This document shows positions 51,026 to 62,397 of a stretch of DNA of 64,000 bases, piece after piece (the first letter of the stretch is position 1; every line of letters begins with the position of its first letter). Made by a program: the position numbers and the translations under genes. The DNA comes from Euglena gracilis (Eukaryota; Euglenida; Euglenophyceae; Euglenales), in assembly GCA_039621445.1 (NCBI GenBank), contig CP154955.1, positions 45,655,540 through 45,719,539 of the forward strand, given 5' to 3'. The notes beneath the pieces are model-generated. The model made no database searches, had not been told where the DNA came from, and was given only the letters and a program-made list of their open reading frames with translations.

Positions 51026-53089
51026 CGCACCGTACACTATACCATGTAGAGGTACGTAAAAACAGGGGTGTTGACACCCCTGTTACAGGTACCATAAAAG
51101 TACTGTATTGTAACGTGTGTACTACGTGGGTGTATATTGGTGGCACGTCTGTTTTCACACAGTGTGTGAGGTGAGGTGAACAACACGAGTGTGTGCGGAT
51201 TACCGCACACAACAAACACAACGATGTGTGATACAGGGGGGTGTTGTGTGTTTGATGTGTTCTGGTGCAGTGTGAAGGAAAACTGTGAAGTGTGGTTTAG
51301 GCGGATAACCGCGTAAAGAGAACGTAGTTGTATTTATGATGTCCAGGCGGTAACCCGCGTAACCTCCGAAGGACAGAACGAAGGCATTTGGTGTTAGGCG
51401 GGAATCCGCACAACACAGCAGAACGTTGTGGTGGGTGTGTGTGGGCCAGATTACGTGAGAGGACAGATGCGTTTACTTAAGGTGTAGATGATAAAAAATG
51501 GTGGGGAGGCCGGGGTGGACCGGGGGGCAGCGTCTGTCTGTCGCACCACACCCCGACACATCCGTTGCCCTGGCCGCCACCGGGACGGTGGCCCAGCCGT
51601 GGCCGGTGACGGGGGGATCTGTGTGTGTGTGTGTGTCCGCCGGGTGTGGTGGTGGGCCAACAGTTGGCTGCCCCATCCCCCTGAAAGAGGGGGCGGTCCT
51701 CTCCCCGGCGAGCCTGCGTGTGTAACCCCCCAGCCTGACGGGGGGAACGAAACGGCACGTAAAGGACGTTACGGTGCGTCTCTCCGCGACTGCGGTGATG
51801 ACTGGTCGTGAAACGCGATGCAGTGTTGTTGTTATTAGTGGGGGCAGAGGGGTGTGGGGGCACAACAGTCCGTGTGATATTGAAAAGGCGACGGGATGTC
51901 TTGTGCGGGAATCCGTGCAACACATCCCGAGTGTACCAGCTGCGTGGATAAAAAGACAGTGAGGAGCCCGGGTGGTCCTTTGACCTCTCCGCACCGCCGG
52001 GGCAGGTTGCCCAGACCTCCCCAACGGGGGTGCGGTTGCGGCGTTTGCGGACCAACGCAGCCGGGGCGACGACGCCCGTCCCGGACTCCCCCGACCGACT
52101 GGGTAGGAAAATGGAACCTGGGTGTTTGTGTTTCACGTTTTGGACGTTTGGTGGTAAACAACTGCGTAGGGGACCGATTTTCCTCGCGATCGGAATGCGT
52201 AGGGCACCGGTTTTCTCGGTTGTGCGCGTTAAGGTCTGGTGAGGGTGAGAGAGGCTGTGTGGTGTGGTCACACGTCAACGGCGACGATGCGTGTGGGTTT
52301 CCGCGTACAAGAACGGACCGGTGCGTAAGGCGTAAGGCTCATTGCACTGCACGGATGCCCGCCCCTCCTCCCCTACGCTTTTGACCAAGATGTGGATCGC
52401 GTGGCCTTCATTTGGTGTAACCGCCGGCGTGACCACCAACAGTGGTTTCGCGAAAGTTATACAGTCCAAGTGCGATCTCCAGAGAGAGATGTCGGGCAAG
52501 TGGCTTTAACGGCCTCTTGTGGCCGAGCTCCCTGGGACCGCCCACCCCAGCGGGCAACGCCACTGGTTCCCCGGCCGGTGCGGTCACTTGCCTACTTTTT
52601 CCCTGTGGACGTGTGCGTGCACGGATATCCGCTCAGGCGCCGTGTATGTACACGGCGTGTGTCCGTTTTGTATTGTTTCTTTTCTTCTCTTCTGTGGTTG
52701 GCGCGAGGGAGGCTGAACGAAGCGGAAGCTGGCAGCAGTTCGGTGTACCCCCGGGGGGGTTGGTCCGGGCCTCCAAGCGGACTCGGCGCACACGCCCAAC
52801 TGGGCCGCACGATTGCGTGCTGTACACCTCCCCCGGACACGACTACCTGGGACCTTTTCGCGACTGAGGGTGGTTGGTGGTACACGACTGGTTTACGGTT
52901 CCTGTTTCGTTCGCGAGACAAATCCGTAGGGTGGACTGCTGCTCCCTCAACACCACCCAAAACAGGCCACTTTCTACGACGTGAAGTTGCGGTTTGTGCG
53001 GGAAACCGCGCAAACCGCAACTTCAGCCCCCAGACCACGGTGTTTTCCCAGGGGTTACGTCGCACTGGCACATCCCGTTCGCGAGGGGG
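51026..53089. other. Left non-coding end of the element
   Basis: About 2 kb with twelve clear boxes by 53,700 and no protein I can support. Long frames on both strands (for example 52,392-53,129 plus and 51,477-52,271 minus) have no recognisable domain and translate through box copies. Expected to hold transposase-binding and regulatory sites. Confidence 0.5.
52983..53024. repeat. 42-bp inverted repeat centred on a palindromic box
   Basis: GAAGTTGCGGTTTG at 52,983 is exactly complementary to the last 14 bases ending at 53,024, with the box at 52,999 at the centre. It lies about 65 bp upstream of the TATA box and may be an operator or end-proximal binding site. Confidence 0.8.
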
Positions 53090-53096
53090 TATAAAT
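53090..53096 (+). promoter_or_regulatory. TATA box of the element's first gene
   Basis: TATAAAT in a GC-rich context (GGGGGTATAAATCGCG), 650 bp upstream of the first start codon. The interval would be 5' UTR, possibly with an intron. Confidence 0.5.
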
Positions 53097-53742
53097 CGCG
53101 AGAATTTCAACATCCACTTGTACCACTAAACACCCTGAATCGCGACAAGGTCCCAGGTCCTTCGGTTTTGGAGGGCCGTCTTACCTGCAATCGCGCTCTA
53201 AATTGCGTCGTACGGACCGATCCGGGTACTGTTGCCCCCGCCGGCTTCAAATTTGAGAAACCCTGAACAGCAGCCTTCCATGGCTTTACACGGGAACCCG
53301 CACACCTGCGCAGAATCAAACACAAACAGTTCTGTGGTGAGGTACTAGGAAAGGAAGGACAAGTCATTGCGATGTTCCCACCAGTTGTGCGGAAACCCGC
53401 GTAGAAGCGGTCTACAATGGCTGCGGTGTGTGGTATGGCACGGTGCGCTACGATGACAGATTTGAATCAAACACAGTGCAGCGTTGTGCGGATTCCCGTG
53501 TAAAGGACTGAGCCCTTGTTGGCACGACGATATGACACTGCTTCAGTGCATACACATGTGTGAAACACAGTCAAAACTGTGCATACGTGAGTGGTCTTTG
53601 TCCATTCACTGAAAACAGTGTTCAGCATGTACAGTAGATCTGTGTACATTGTGTCACTCACTCACTCACTCACGCATCCTCTGTTGCGCGGTAATCCGCA
53701 CACCCTCATCTCCGTTGTCTCAGACTGTGCAAAAAAAAAAAA

Positions 53743-56700
53743 ATGGCCTCTACGTCGGAGACGCTGGTGTTGCAGCTGGACCAGCTGCGGGGGTACCTTG
53801 CCGGCGCCCCCCCGGCCGATGGTTGGGCGATCCTGGACGACGCCCTCCGAAGAGGCCACCTGGGAGCCCTCAACCTGGTGGAGACGGGCCTGGCCGTCAG
53901 GGCCAACCGCCGGTCCCGTCGCAGCCTGCGGGAGGTGCGGCGGGAGTACACCCGGCCCCCGTCCGAACGGCCGATGTGGATGGCCCGCTTCACCGACGGG
54001 CTGCTGGCGCTGTGGAGGACGCTGCGACGGCTGGCCGTGCCCTTCGGTGAGCTGGTCACGCCCGCGGCCGCCCTGGCCCCCGCCCCGGCGCAGCAGACGC
54101 TGCAGGACCTGCCCCGCGCTACCCGTCGGCTGCTGCGGCCCGCCGGTCTGGTGGGCCCCACGGAGGAGCTGGTGCGGGAGCGGGCGAAGGGCGAAGGCGC
54201 GAAGGGCCCGGGACGCGGTGCTGCGGGCGTTGGACGGCCACCAGTGCGTGCTGTGGCTGGACAACTTCTGCTGGCTGCGGTGGGGCACGGACCCCACCCA
54301 GCCCAGCTACAGCCGCAACGTTACCGCCCTGGGTTCAGGGTGCCTACTCTGCCTTCTCCTGTTGGTGAAGTGGGCGTGACGATGACCTTCCGTGCATGAC
54401 AAGACGTGCGCGGTTTTCCGCCTGCGAATGTTCTGTCTTCCAAAATGAAATCAGTGACCGCCCAAGAAACTGCACAAGTCGGGGTGACACAGTTGGTGAC
54501 AAGTGACAGGTGAACGCTTATCTCCTGGGACACACACATACAAAAAAAAAGCTGAACGTCCCCCAAGTTGTGTACAGGGTTAAGCACAATGGTAGTTGCT
54601 GAACAGGTTTGTGCGGGTTTCCGTGTAATCACGACCCTGTTGGTTTGCACGGAAACCCGCACACTTCGGGGTTATGTCTGCGTCCACTGGTTGGCTCAAT
54701 GAGCAGGCCCTCTGTGTGGTGACTGCTGCAGATCGACCCCCTGCGGACTCGTCAGGGGACTTTGACGCGGTCCGTGACGTTCCCCGTGTCCACGGGCCAC
54801 CCGGAGTTCGGGCTGGTGGTGCAGCACCTCCGCTGGGCGGCCGACCTGTGTCTGCAGTCGGCGAAGAAGCTGCACCAGACGGTGCGCGGCCTCCACCGGG
54901 CGGAGCTCTCGGTGGACAACGTCCGCGTCCCGCTGGACATGCAGCGGGACGCGATGCGGTCGCTGCGGTGGAGGCCCTTCTCCCTGACCGAGCAGACGGT
55001 CAGCTCGAACCGGGACCTCCTCCAGCTCCTGGAGACCGTGCTGCAGCTGCAGGCGCGGTCGGGCCGCCAGCTGCCCCTCCTGGTGGATGAGAACATCCAC
55101 TACCGCATCCTCCGCCTCCTCTACTCGGCCCCGGCGCTGCGCTTCCGGATGGGGGAGCACCTCGCCAACGTCCCCCTGCTGTACGGCATCTGGCATGCCT
55201 ACAAGCACACGGTGACGGTGGTGTACCGGGCGTTCTTCCTGGTGCTGGCCCACCTGGAGGTGTCGGTTGGTGCCGGGGGCAGCTGTCAGCTGACGACGTC
55301 CCTGCGGTCGCACCGGAAGGTGCTGTACATGGAGAAGCCGTTCGCCAGCCTCCTGTTGACCCGGGCCGACGTGCTGCCACAGCCAGGGTGACCACTGCTC
55401 TTGACCAGGTTGCTTCCAGGCTTCCCCTGGTACTTCGGACCAATGTTTGTGCGGTTATCCGCACAGTCATCTCGTGTGTCAGTTGGTGTCAGATATGTCC
55501 CATCTGTCCGACGCAGTATGTCCGCTTTGTGCGGAAACCCGCGTGAAGGAATCTGGTGAAAGGTCACACAGTCCAACTTGTATCTCGTTTCCCACAGCGG
55601 TGCACGTTTCAGCCTCTCTCTTCTTCTGGTGGGTGAAGACACTTCGGAAGTACATTTGTCACTCTGGCGCTACCTGGAGGATCGTCTCCGGGAGGAGAGC
55701 CAGCGCGTGCACGTCTCCGCCCCCACTGCGGCCGACGCGTACGGCCCGCAGCTGCTCCTGGGGCTGCACCGCCTCCTCACCTTCTTCCTGCCGGCCCTCC
55801 TCCACCTCGGCTTCAAGGTGCGGCAGTGCACCTGGCACGGCCGCCCCGACGACGAGGTGAAGGGGGACACGGCGCGGCAGGTGCTGGAGCGCTGCCTGGT
55901 CCTGCAGGCCCACCTCGAGCGGGCCATGAGTCCGCATGGCCTCCCCTCGGAGTACATGCGGACCATCTCCCTGGCCCTGCTGACCTGGCAGCCGTGGATG
56001 TCCCGCCTGCCCGGGTACGTCTTCGTGGAGGAGGCCGGCGAGGCGATGCTGTCGCGCCTGTCGGGTGCCTGCCGTCGGTCGCCGTACGTCACGGACTTCC
56101 GGGGCACCCTGCAGCTGTTCCTCGGCCTGCCGCCGCCGTCGGGGGCGCCGCACGCCAGCCGGGGTTCCCTGCGGCTGGGGCTGGTCGCCGAGATGGCCCG
56201 TCGGGTGCGCCAGCTGGCGGACCACCCCGAGGGCCGCCCCTTCCCCCGCCGGGTGGACGCCACGCGCGTCGCCTGGGTGGACGCCTCCGAGGTGGAGTTC
56301 CCCCGGTGGGGGTCCCCGCCCATCCTGCCGGAGATCGTGGACGTCCGGGCGCTGGAGGCCCTGATGCGGACCTCCCTCCTGACGCTGGTGAGCGGCCGGG
56401 CCCTGACCCCCGACATCCTGGTCTGGATGCGGGAGAACGTCAGGCCGGTGGACCCCCAGGAGTTCGCCCGTCGCCAGCGGGCGATGGACAACTTCCTCCA
56501 CCAGCGGCAGCGGTGGCGCCGCAGCCCCACGCCCCCGGTGGACGTCGAAGCGGCGACCGGCGGGCAGGCGGAAACCCGCGCAGAGGCGGCGGCCCGTGCG
56601 GAAACCCGCGCAGCAGCGGAACCTGCACCGCCGGGGGTGATGAGGGCTGCCGAGGAGTCCCCAGCGGAAAGCCGCGTGCGGTTCACCCCGGAGGAGCCCA

Positions 56701-57071
56701 GTTCCTCCACGGCCGTGGCGGTGGTGCAGCCGCCGGTTCAACCGGGATGGCCGGCGCTGGAGCTGCCCAAGGCGGAGAGCCTGTACGAGCCGCCCAGTAC
56801 AGCGGAGTCGCTGTACGAGCCGCCGGGCACGCTGTCCGAGGGGTACGTCTCCCCGGCGGCCTCGGACGGCCTCGGCAGTCTGGGGGAGCTGCTGAGCAGC
56901 CGCACGACCTCGTCCGGGTCCTCCTCCTCGGATGAGGACCTCAGTCTGTCCCCAGCGGCGGTGTGTCCCTGTCGGACCCTGGTCTTTGTACGTGGTCATG
57001 AACCTTCCTATACATCACGGAGTCAGCTGGAGGCCTTCAGAGCGAGGGTGAGGGATCGTTTCAGAACATGA
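53743..57071 (+). CDS. Large element protein, transposase candidate
   Basis: The start at 53,743 follows a run of A (ATGGCC context). Exon A runs 53,743-54,319, a GT/AG intron 54,320-54,755, exon B 54,756-55,259, an intron 55,260 to about 55,600-55,680, and exon C to the TGA at 57,071. Exon A ends with CVLWLDNFCWLRWGTDPTQP. Exon B has LPLLVDENIHYRILRLL and then NVPLLYGIWHAYKHT. The order Asp-Asn.. Val-Asp-Glu-Asn.. Gly-x-Trp-His recalls the D/D/H RNase-H-like core of some large fungal transposon proteins (DUF6589-like); this is inference. Exon C is mostly helical (for example LLLGLHRLLTFFLPALLHLG), followed by a low-complexity tail with repeated ESLYEPP. Between 54,180 and 54,215 the good reading frame switches by one base in a GCGAAGGGC-rich stretch, so the copy may be frameshifted or have a tiny unrecognised intron. 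I cannot name the family with confidence. Confidence 0.6.
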
Positions 57072-57318
57072 CAGGGGTGGCGGGCGGGTTTCCGTGCAAA
57101 AGCATTCTCCACCCAGGCAAAAGGGGGTGCTCTGCGGAGGCTGTTGGTGAGTGGTCACTGTTGTGTTTCCTTTAATGACAATTATTTTTTGATCGAACTC
57201 ACTGTCCCAGATTTTCTGCTTATTTATACTGAGAAAAGTGTTTCCGTGAGGACTGTTTCTGATCTGAATTTCCTTCATTTTGGATGTTTTCACGCTGTCT
57301 CGTTTTTTTAGACCTCTG

Positions 57319-60300
57319 ATGGCAGCCCGGAAGCCCACGGCGCCCACCCGCTCGGCGACGGAGCTGGTGTCGAAGACCCCGACCCCGCTGGCCCGTGTCC
57401 GGAGGGGGTCTGGAGCTGGCTTGTATGGTTGCCGTCTGTGGAAGCAGTCTTTTCCTTTTTTTTTTATCATACAATCGTGCAAGGGTGTTTGATGGTTCCT
57501 CATTCCTGGCTTGTTTTGGAAAGTACAGGGGAAGTAACTCACCTGGACGACACTCACTCCGTTCGTTTCAGTGTCATTCACCTCCTTCGGTTTCTAGAGC
57601 TGTGCGGGTTTCCGTGCAAACCGCTGAGAGTTGTGTTTGGCATACGCGTGGATCAGGCATCCTGTGGTGCTGTCTGTTCAGAACTTTCAGCTGAAACCCT
57701 GGAGAGCCAGACAGCCTCCGCGCCTCGACGTGCTGGTGCTGGACGAGACCCTCACGCGAGGGCAGGTGCGGCGGGTCGAAAAGGCCCACGTCGACTCCCT
57801 CGTCAAGGCGTTCACGGAGAACCCGCCGGTGGGGGCCCTGAGCTTCGTGGTGTGGCCGGAGCAGGGTGTGTGTTTTTCGTTTGCGTGTCTGTGCCTATCA
57901 ACATGCAGGCCAGTCTGTCTGTATTCATAGATGTTGTAAAAGGCGGATGCTTCCCAAACGACTGAATAATGAAATGTACCCCGTTTGTACTGTTTCTTTT
58001 GGGGGGAGGGGGGGGTGGGGATCCAGGCGGGAATCCGTGCACCTGAACAAATCTCAATTGCACTGTTCTTCTCTGTTGTCACAGCGACGGGGAAGTTCGT
58101 CATCCTGAGCGGGCAGCACCGCTTCCTGGCGGCCACCCAGGTGGCGGACGCGGCGGTGGCCGACGCGCGGCCGGCGCCGCAGTGGACCGAGTGGTTCAAC
58201 TGCCACACGGTGCTGGGGTCGGCCAGCCTCGAGGAGAGGCAGCGCGTGGCGGGGAGCATGCAAGCCCGGGACGGGACGGTGAGGGAGATGTCCCTCAGCC
58301 AGCGGGTGGAGTGGCTGGAGCGGGAGGTGGAGCGGGAGCGGCCGGGGGCGGTGCCGGACGGCGAGGCGGGGACCGCCGCCCGCCTGACGGTGAACCGGAC
58401 GGAGCTGCTGAAGCGGGTGTACGTGAAGACGGGGTGCACGGAGGCGTCCCACGGCAAAATGGTGTGTGCGCGGATTTCCGTGTGCGCCGTTTTTCTATTT
58501 GATGCAATGCACGGATTCCCGCCGAGACAGCCTGCTTCCTTTCTTTTTTCTTCTCAGAAGGAGAGTGCGCGCACGCTGTCCTTTGAGATTCCAGCTATCA
58601 CATACACATCACCCACTCACCCCCCCCTCTTAATGCCCCCCCCCCACTCTCCCTCACCTCCTCTGTGCAGGACAACTGGGTGAAGTCGATGCAGCCGCTG
58701 GCGGAGTGGCTGCTGCACAGCGGGCGCCCGGTGGTGGAGGCGGTGCGGGCGCTGGAGGCGCACCCGACGACGGGGGTGGCGGCGGCGCTGTCCCCGTACG
58801 CGTTCAAGGCGATCGAGCAGCTGTACGACCCGCAGGACTACGTCGCCCTGACGCGGGAGATGCTGGACGAGGCGGCGAAGGCGACGACGGTGCGGCTGGG
58901 TCGGATGTCCATTTCACTGTGTCTGTTGGAACTCCGCCTGCACTTTCACACAGACACACACGCACGCACGCACACAAGGAAAGTATACGTGGACAGTTGA
59001 ACCAGTTTTACTGTTTGAGTGGATACAGAGACAGTACGCGGTAAACCGCACACTACACAACGCACGCTGGGGTGGAATGTGACGGGGGAGGAATGGCACT
59101 CCGCTGTCAAGGCGGTGGTGGGGTCGCTGATCCGCCGCCGCACGTGGACGTGGCTGCTGATGCACCCGGACCTTCACCACGTCCACCCGACCCGCCGTAT
59201 GTCTACTCTGCGCTGTCTTCCGCACTCTGTGTCCACACGTTTTCTCAAGGTTGTCATTTTCAGGCGGGTTTCCGTGCAAATCTCAAGGATGTCATTTTCA
59301 GGTGGGTTTCCGTGCAAAGACTCTTGCACATGGGAGCGTGTGTAGTGTTGGGACTCTTTGCTGATGTCACCGTTCTCGTGCTCAGGTACCCTGGCCATGG
59401 TGCCCAGCCTGGAGCAGAGCATGGACAGCGCGGATATCAAGATGCCGCTCACCGGTACCAACTGGCGCTGGTCGGCCCAGCACCCGTGCGCAGGGCTATC
59501 CAGGACGTGTGTGTGTGCACTTTTTCCCTTTGGTTAGTTGCACATGGTTGTTTTACGCGGGAACCCGCCTGAAATATCTCAAGTCACATTAGAATGTTAC
59601 GGAGTCCAACTTTTTCATTTTTATGTACTGGCTCATGATTCTACTGTAATGTTGGAGGTTCGGGGTTGTCCTGAGGACGGCCACCGCGGGAGGCGGTCCT
59701 TCGCTCCCCCCTGTGGGGGACTGAGCGCTACGCCCCCCTGCGGGCGCGGCTGGCCCAGCCGCTCGCTGAGCCCACGGTGCGGTACGGGGGGCGCTTCTGC
59801 ACCCTGGACCTCAGCGGTGGCGGCGGTCGGCGCGGGGCGGCCACAGCGGCGGCCGGCAGCAGCCGGGAGGAGGCGGAGGGGTCCCCCAGTCAGCCCACGT
59901 CTGGGGAGGGGGAGCTGTTTGAGGCTGGCTCTCCGCGGGCGGGCAGCCGGTCCACCCGGGGGCGAAGAAGGGCGGAAGCGGCGGAGGGTGGGGAGAGTCC
60001 CGAGCCGTCCCGCCTGGCGCACGTGGTCCCCCTCCACCCCACCGCGGCGATGCCGCGGGAGATCATGGAGCTGAACGTCGACGCGGTGGTGGTGGAGGTC
60101 CCGGACGAGCTGAGCGACGCCGACGTCCATCCTGAGCTCCTGAGACTGTGGAGCCGCGGGGTCCCGTTCGTGGCCACGGGGCGGGGGTTCGCCATCGGGG
60201 TGCTGCAGCAGACGCTGCAGAAGGGCATGGACGTCCCCGACGAGATGCGCCGTGTGGACGTCACACTGCACCGGCCGGTGAAGGCCAACGTGGACCGCAC

Positions 60301-62397
60301 GTACCTCTTCAACGTCACCACTGTGTCCGCCCTCTTCAGCAGCAGGACGGACTTTCGGGTGTGTACATCCTCCTTTTCGTTTTTTCAACCAACAGACTGT
60401 TCTCCTTTTTTGGGATACACGGGAATCCGCACAACTTTCTGGAGTGCACGGGAATCCGTACGAGTTTCAGGACTGATACACATCCGTGCACATGGGATAC
60501 TGTCGGTACACATGAATGTTTCTTAAGACCCATGCTGTGACTCAGAAAATCACTGTTCCACTACCGTGAGGTGACGACACACCTTCACCTTCCCCCGCAG
60601 GTGCCGCGGCAGATCACCCTCGTGGGACAGGGTCAGGGCTTTGTTCACACAGAACAAACAAAAAACAAAATCACAGTCATGCGCTTTTGAGAACAGAAGG
60701 TGACACCATTGGTCAGCTCATAGATATTGGTACCATTCTGTTCATCAACCTGTATGCCAGTCCAGGTATAGTTCAGGCGGTTTTCCGTGCACTTCTCGTG
60801 TAGGATTATTCCAGTACTTCTGGTGAAAGAATGACATTCAGTCCCACAGTGTGAATTCCCTTTTGTGAATTCCCTTTTCGCCCCGCACCCCCCATCCCTC
60901 CCGCCTGAAACTGAGACACAGCTCTGCGGGGGAGGGGCCGCCCACCCTGCCGGTGGAGGTGGCGTGGTGGCTGCTGGCGCGGCTGCACGTGGAGGCCCAC
61001 GACTGGGTGCTGGCGGTCACCCGCCACGCCGCCCTCCCGGCGGACCTCGCCACCCGGCTGCAGGTCCCCATCAGCGTGATCTGGGGGGACCCCGACCTGC
61101 TGGAGGAGGCGGACGAGGCGATGCAGCTGCGGGTGGACCAGCTGCAGCGCGAGATCAAAGTGGCCGACGGGAAGCCGGCCATCCTGTGGGATCAGGGCGC
61201 CACCCCGGTCCAGGCCAGACGAGGGGGGGGGACGTTTGCCCTTATCAACTCTGCGTGCATGGGTCATTATCGCAGCATCAGAACGTGGTCGACAACGTGT
61301 ACGCGGTTTCCCGCACACATTGCACGCGTGCGGATTCCCGTGGGGAGGTGTGCTTGGCTTCTGCCATGACTGGTTTCCCCATTTTCCATCCCACCCGGGT
61401 GGTGGCCCCTGAGGCCATCAACGTCCACCACCGCATCACCCACCACGAGCCCCTGGACGTCTCCGGCCGGGGCGGGCTGGAGGAGGAGGAGGAGAAGGGG
61501 GAGAAGGAAGAGGAGGACATGCCCCCCCGGCCAAAGAAGAAGGAGCCGGAGAAGAAGGGCCGGGAGCCCTCACCCCCGCCGCCAGCCAAGGGGCGGGGCA
61601 AGAAGGAGACCCCCGCCAAGGGGAAGGAGAAGGAGAAGGAGAAAGAGAAGGCCCCTGCTGCCAAGGGGAAGGAGAAGGGGAAGGAGAGGGCCCCTGCCGC
61701 GAAGGAGGCCGAGGCGCCGGCCAAGCAGCCGTCGGCCAGCGGCGCGGCGGCGGCGGTCCGCAAGGGGGCCTCCACCCCCTCTGGGCTGCGGAAGGGCGCG
61801 GCCGCACCGCCAGAAGCGGCGCAGGAGCCGTCGGCGCCGGAGACCCCGGTGACGGGCCGCAAGCGCACGGCCCGCACCCCGCCGCCGACCGAGTCCGCCG
61901 CCGGTGAACCGGAGGACGAGATTGAGGAGATCGTGCCACGAGCGCCCCCGACACTGTCCCCCCTTCAGAGCCAGCTGTTTGCATCCTCCCATTCTGCTCT
62001 TTCAGCCACGTGAGTTTGCAGCCACGTGTGGTGGGCTTTGCACACGGGAAACCGCACGCGTGCGTCTTCAGGGACATCGCACACGTACAGAATGATGCGT
62101 GCGTTACACGGAAATCCGCACACAATCAACACGCTGTTTTTTTTTTCTTGGGGGTTCAGGCGGTTTTGCATTCACACTGACATGCAAACTCTTGGCAGAT
62201 CTGATACCCTCTCTTCGTCATTGCTACTCTGCTTGCAAATTGCACGGGAAACCGCACACAGCTTGCTGACTCGTTGCACACACACACCCCTCCTTCCTGT
62301 AATCCACCACTTACACATATCCAGTCCAAGGGGGGAGGGTCGGCCGAAGAAGAAGCCCACGCCGGCCGGGGCGCTGGAGGAGCTGCTCAACGTGTGA
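57319..62397 (+). CDS. Multi-exon protein with N-terminal ParB/Srx-like domain and basic tail
   Basis: Exons: 57,319-57,396; 57,691-57,865; 58,085-58,461; 58,671-58,899; 59,035-59,196; 59,386-about 59,507; about 59,693-60,358; 60,601-60,631; about 60,922-61,205; about 61,412-62,009; 62,331-62,397. GT/AG phases agree at the introns starting 57,866, 58,462, 58,900, 59,197, 60,359 and 62,010. The ParB-like domain spans exons 2-3: RLDVLVLDETLTRGQVRRVE, KAHVDSLVKAF, then GKFVILSGQHRFLAAT, matching the family's G-Q/D-x-H/R-R-x-x-A-A signature that binds nucleotide in ParB, sulfiredoxin and related proteins. The middle is unrecognised; exon 7 has LLRLWSRGVPFVATGRG. Exon 10 is Lys/Glu/Pro/Ala-rich and disordered (repeated KGKEKEK), a likely chromatin- or DNA-contacting tail. 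The protein is about 900 residues. It follows the transposase candidate by 247 bp, with one box between. Confidence 0.65.
59243..59318. repeat. Tandem duplication of a 38-bp box-containing unit
   Basis: 59,243-59,280 and 59,281-59,318 are two copies with two differences, each ending in a palindromic box (the second degenerate, TGG for CGG), within an intron of the ParB-like gene. Confidence 0.9.

Noticed and set aside
51473-53129. Long frames in the left end of the element (both strands)
   Set aside because: No recognisable domain, unnatural Arg/Pro/Gly composition, and they translate through palindromic boxes. Treated as non-coding.
55659-56999. 446-codon minus-strand frame opposite the first element gene
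   Set aside because: Shadow frame of high-GC coding sequence. The plus frame has natural composition and continues from exon B.
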